A stretch of 64,000 bases of DNA from contig NC_090182.1 of NCBI RefSeq assembly GCF_024679245.1, positions 28,095,753-28,159,752 of the forward strand, in the 5' to 3' direction. The notes beneath the pieces are model-generated. The model saw nothing but the letters and a program-made list of their open reading frames with translations, had not been told where the DNA came from and made no database searches. Source of the DNA: Pseudorasbora parva. Lineage: Eukaryota; Chordata; Actinopteri; Cypriniformes; Gobionidae. The position numbers and the translations under genes were made by a program. Position 1 is the first letter of the stretch. Every line of letters starts with the position of its first letter. Positions 60,612 to 64,000 of the stretch are shown piece by piece.

Positions 60612-62241
60612 CTGTAAAGAATTTGATGTAGAAATTTCATCAGACACACTCTCTTACTCATAAAATAAAATAAGCATGACATACAGTGAGGAAAATAAGT
60701 ATTTGAACACCCTGCTATTTTGCAAGTTCTCCCACTTGGAAATCATAGAGGGGTCTGAAATTGTCATTGTAGGTGCATGTCCACTGTGAGAGACATAATC
60801 TACAAATAAAAATAAAATCCAGAAATCACAATATAAGATTTTTTAACTATTTATTTGTATGATACAGCTGCAAATAAGTATTTGAACACCTGTCTATCAG
60901 CTAGAATTAGGGCGGGTTCTGCACATGGGACAGGGCGACTGCACTGAAATGCTATAAAATCTCTTGCGTGTTCAAATGAGTTCCGTTATCCATCCCGAGA
61001 CGAGCGTGAAATGTTGAATCGGATTATGCAGATTGCTTTAGTGTAGTGCGATATCTTTTGAAACCAGAAGCAATTTTCTAATTCTGAGAGATTTTTGCTG
61101 AAATTATTTCTCACAAGGAAGTTTTCAAATGACTGATTTGATGTGATGAGCTTTGCTGATTAATTTACTAATAAACATTTGTGGTAATTTCCCACTTTAT
61201 AAACTCAAAACTTGCATAATTGTTCTCATTCACGTGCAATATACCCGCGCTAATATCAGACCTTGTGGTATCGATTTAATATCGGTACTTCGGTATTAGA
61301 TTGTGGTACCGTACCGAAGCCAAAATTGTGGTATCGAGCCATCCCTAAAACCTGGTGAAAAACTACAGGAAACGTTTGACCTCTGTAATTTCAAACAAAG
61401 GAACAAAGGCTACTGTACCAAATATTAACATTGGTTTTCTCAGGTGTTCAAATACTTATTTGCAGCTGTATCATACAAATAAATAGGCAAAAAAAAAATC
61501 ATACATTGTAATTTCTGGATTTTTTTTAGATTATGTCTCTCACAGAGGACATGCACCTACGATGACAAATTTTAGACCCCTCCATAATTTCTAAGTGGGA
61601 GAACTTGCAAAATAGCAGGGTGTTCAAATACTTAGTTTCCTCACTGTATAGTTTGTGGCTTTTGAATGCATTTGAAAGGCAGACTTACCTGATTCAGAAC
61701 TGGTTGTGTTGACAGAACATTATATATTGATGACAGAGAAATGCTCTATGGAAAAAAAAAGTTTTTGTCCATTACAAAATACATTCATGAAAGTTCAGTT
61801 ACTAATTACACTCATTTTAAAAGTGCTTGTAAAAAGTGCTTTAAATTGCTACTTCAAAGCCATTTTATTTCTAACAGAAAAAGCTACATACTGCTTGTGT
61901 GGTTTGATTCATGCACTTCATTGCCGGGGTTCTGCGGTCATCTAAGATCATAGGCTTTTCCCAGTGATCATAGTTCGTTTCCAGGACATACCATCTCCCA
62001 AGCTTCAAGTCAAGTCTTAAACATCACCAACAGTAACAACAAACTCAGAGGGCAGTTTTAAACATTGCAGACAGAAATGTGATTCTTCTGTGAGATATGA
62101 TTTACTCACTCCCAGATGTCTAACGTGTTTATTCTAGTTCTGGTTATCACACAACCCTGACCCGTTTGGTTACCACCCAAGATGAAGTAAGCTGGTGCAA
62201 GGAGTTTCGTCAGAGAGAGCTGGGCTTTGGCATCCTCATAA
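60522..62241 (-). CDS. asah1: asah1: N-acylsphingosine amidohydrolase (acid ceramidase), C-terminal exons only
   Basis: Exons 62110-62241, 61892-62015, 61689-61745, 60522-60611: 403 nt, about 134 C-terminal residues and TGA. Acid ceramidase is a lysosomal N-terminal-nucleophile hydrolase that splits ceramide into sphingosine and fatty acid; it is made as a precursor self-cleaved before its catalytic Cys, which lies upstream of this window. Seen: [85 protein letters not shown], each aligning with human ASAH1 as remembered ([42 protein letters not shown]). Two N-glycosylation sequons (NQT) are visible. NAAA, the paralogue, would fit less well in the DDRRTPA and CPxPC regions. The gene continues beyond the right edge. 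Confidence 0.96.
60684..61646. mobile_element. Non-autonomous Tc1-like remnant in asah1 last intron, 963 bp, TA-flanked
   Basis: Starts CAGTGAGGAAAATAAGTATT and ends AATACTTAGTTTCCTCACTG; TA at 60682-60683 and 61647-61648. A second inverted pair (AAATAAGTATTTGAACACCTG / CAGGTGTTCAAATACTTATTT) lies inside. Of the transposase only TTCTGCACATGGGACAGGGC... (middle) and AACCTGGTGAAAAACTACAG... (end) survive, with unrelated DNA between. Confidence 0.93.
60953..61347. mobile_element. Foreign segment nested in the Tc1-like remnant
   Basis: Replaces transposase sequence. Its right end, read inverted, is TAGGGATGGCTCGATACCAC with GGTACGGTACC repeats, a terminus seen in fish DNA transposons. The left end is not clear. 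Confidence 0.55.
61689..61745 (-). CDS. asah1: asah1 exon (57 nt)
   Basis: Acceptor CCATAG|AGCATT, donor AATCAG|GTAAGT; 19 codons, [19 protein letters not shown]. Its donor is only 43 bp from the Tc1-like remnant. Confidence 0.92.
61892..62015 (-). CDS. asah1: asah1 exon (124 nt)
   Basis: Acceptor TTTAAG|ACTTGA, donor [31 protein letters not shown] then [20 protein letters not shown]. Confidence 0.94.
62110..62241 (-). CDS. asah1: asah1 exon (132 nt) with the GGNQ/GCVITR motif
   Basis: Acceptor CTTGAAG|TTATGAG, donor [30 protein letters not shown] then [20 protein letters not shown]. Part of the beta-subunit active-site wall in acid ceramidases. Confidence 0.95.
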
Positions 62242-63550
62242 CTTCAAGAAAAGAAAAAAACAGATGCAGATGATTAGATAAAGGCAGCACATCACTGAAA
62301 ACACTAAAAGCACTCATAAATTTGACCAGCAAGTGAAAATTGGATATTTTTGCACATTTCTGAGCAATTTTGAAGCAGCAATGTCACGGAATGTGAGGTA
62401 GAAGCGTGCCTTCAGAGTGTGTGACTGGCTGCCGGCACGATTCTACGTCGCGATTCTTCTGTATTTATTAATGAGTATGAGCTGTATTACACAAGATTGC
62501 ATTACAGCGGCGAATTCAAACAACACGAGTGATGAGTTTAACAACGTTCAGCATGTGGATCACTTAGATCAGATACAGACCGGAGCGAGTGCGTTACATT
62601 TTTTTATGGACATAATAGATTACATATACTCTAGCAGGGACGTGCACAGGATTTTTGAGGGGCAGTTGCTCTGACCTAAAAAAGGGACCCCCCCCCCCAC
62701 CCCCAACCGAAACACCCCACCCCCCATGATCTGTCCAATTACATATTATTGTTATTGCCATTATCATTATTATTTCAATGCCCCCTAGTGGTATTTATGT
62801 TCTGCTCAGGAAAAATATTATAGGTGGGGCTATTTTTTTGCAGGGGGGTCTGGGGGTTTCTCCCCCAAGAATTTTTTTTATTTCGTAGATGTGATTTCCT
62901 GCATTTTGGTGCGTTTGAGGCCATTTCCCTTGCCTATACCAATAAAGAACTCAAACCAGTCAATATCAATAGTCTAATAAAAAAAGACAATATTAATTTA
63001 ACTGCCATCAACAGTTTATGATCGTCCATTTGTTATACCTTTCCGACAACGTTAAGTCTCACCCGACAACGGCGACAATCTCCTTCTAGTGCCGCTCATG
63101 CTGGCTCAGCCAAGGCGGTTAGAAGGATTTTGGGGGCCCCAAGCAAAATGGACATGGCTAACTTTCTACAGATAAACGGGTAATGATTAAAAAATGTTTG
63201 TAAAACTTTAAGAAACCATTTTAAAACATCTATAAACATTACATAGATAGACAGACCAAATATTCCTAACACTTTGTTAAGGGTTACTAGTTGGTTTGTA
63301 AACTGTCTATAAACATTATCTGGATGGTTATTATGAAGTTGCAACAGATGAATATAATACCTGTTAAATAGTTAATAAACAGTAACAGTAAAACATGTGG
63401 GTTGTCCTGATACTGTACTTCAAAATGCAACAGTGTAAAAATTGCCACACAGAATAAAGTAACTGTTCAAGATCCATTGGTAACTTATAAAAATAATATC
63501 ATATTTGCATAAACTGTTACTACCATATATCCCGACACTAGCACATTAAA
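62242..63550. other. asah1 intron with transposon fragments
   Basis: 62637-62720 (GGGACGTGCACAGGATTTTTG ... poly-C) and 62815-62880 (CAGGGGGGTCTGGGGGTTTC) are fragments of fish repeats. 63100-63150 (GGATTTTGGGGGCCCCAAGC) resembles another transposon terminus. No asah1 exon found. Confidence 0.55.
62417..62674 (+). other. Unrecognised ORF antisense to the asah1 intron
   Basis: 85 codons, with a hydrophobic N-terminal stretch (FYVAILLYLLMSMSCI) resembling a signal peptide followed by a polar NSNNTSDEFNN segment; then it runs into a repeat. No family recognised, probably not a gene. Confidence 0.15.
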
Positions 63551-63552
63551 GC

Positions 63553-64000
63553 AGCACTAGGTAACTTTTCAACCTTCATAATATATTTTTTAAGACTCTT
63601 GTGATGATAAATCGACTTACAATAGGTTGAATGACACGTCTGCCATAGCCTGATGGGGTCTGTATCGTTTTTAATCGTACTTTTAAACTTCGGGTTTCGG
63701 GTAGTAACCCGAGAAAAAGAAAAGAACTACAAAACTCGACTGCTTTACGGCATATACGTCACTTCCACCAACACACACACTTCCTTACATTCGGACGTGC
63801 GAGCCCAACTTTGTTCGTCGGATAATATAGTCATGTCTGAAGCAGCAGAGACAAATAAGAAAGAAAAGGTTTTGTTGGAGGAAAGCAATAAGAGGAAATG
63901 AAAAAATGATGGGATTAAAGGCAGGACGAGGATCAAAATGTGACCAGCGTTTGCTCGTTGGCGTGAGCTGAAGGAGGCGTGCCCGACCGATGCTGTCCTG
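63553..64000 (+). mobile_element. Fish interspersed element with a broken RWREL-type ORF, cut by window end
   Basis: Begins AAGCAGCACTAGGTAACTTT, a common fish repeat start. An ATG at 63833 opens MSEAAETNKKEKVLLEESNK and stops after 23 codons at 63898-63900. Further on GRTRI (about 63921) and, in another frame, AFARWRELKEACPTDAVL (to 64000) are recognisable pieces of a short protein repeated throughout fish genomes. Stops and a frameshift separate them. Confidence 0.6.

Overview
This is vertebrate nuclear DNA, almost certainly from a cyprinid (carp- or zebrafish-like) fish. Genes are split into short exons with GT-AG introns. No bacterial-style ORFs are present. Tc1-like elements, TTAA-flanked MITEs and other repeats typical of teleost genomes fill the introns and spacers. 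There are three protein-coding genes, all on the minus strand: mtus1 (about 0.8-33.7 kb, 3' end beyond position 1), fgl1 (55.19-58.81 kb, complete) and asah1 (60.52-62.24 kb, only its last four exons). Their order matches the human 8p22 block MTUS1-FGL1-(PCM1)-ASAH1, with no pcm1 seen between the last two.

mtus1: I assembled eleven coding exons of the long (ATIP3-like) transcript with consistent phases, 974 codons up to the window edge, plus a probable non-coding first exon at about 33.64-33.72 kb beside a CRE palindrome. Two internal first exons are nested in the introns. One (17.74-17.86 kb) is the clear counterpart of the human ATIP1 start. The other (7.12-7.17 kb) starts MGCSGSK, a predicted myristoylation/palmitoylation signal, and is phase-matched to the following coiled-coil exon. 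The introns carry two decayed Tc1-like transposons (8.95-10.52 and 11.00-12.88 kb), microsatellites and dispersed repeats.

The mtus1-fgl1 spacer (about 34-54 kb) is the unusual part. It is a nested complex with no recognisable transposase. A 198-bp tandem repeat forms two inverted arms (35.05-38.26 kb and 42.40-51.83 kb) that continue into inverted unique sequence. I count 17 copies of the repeat's GGGGAC box in each arm. The right arm is split by a 6.15-kb element (42.9-49.05 kb) with its own inverted ends and tandem arrays. That element holds a candidate four-exon, in-phase mini-gene of 103 codons and a hAT-like insertion with an 8-bp target duplication. A further long-TIR element (51.84-53.28 kb) abuts the outer end of the right arm. 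The loop of the palindrome holds more MITEs and a degenerate ORF with a repeated ~31-residue motif.

fgl1 reconstructs as seven coding exons and exactly 312 codons plus stop: secreted, short coiled coil, fibrinogen-like domain. Its intron 4 holds a degenerate LTR-like element. asah1 contributes the C-terminal ~134 residues of lysosomal acid ceramidase. Its last intron holds a Tc1-like remnant that contains another insertion. The right edge of the window is repeat-derived, including a broken RWREL-type ORF common in fish repeats.

Exon ends were assigned by eye from splice consensus, reading phase and remembered family sequence. No alignment was run.
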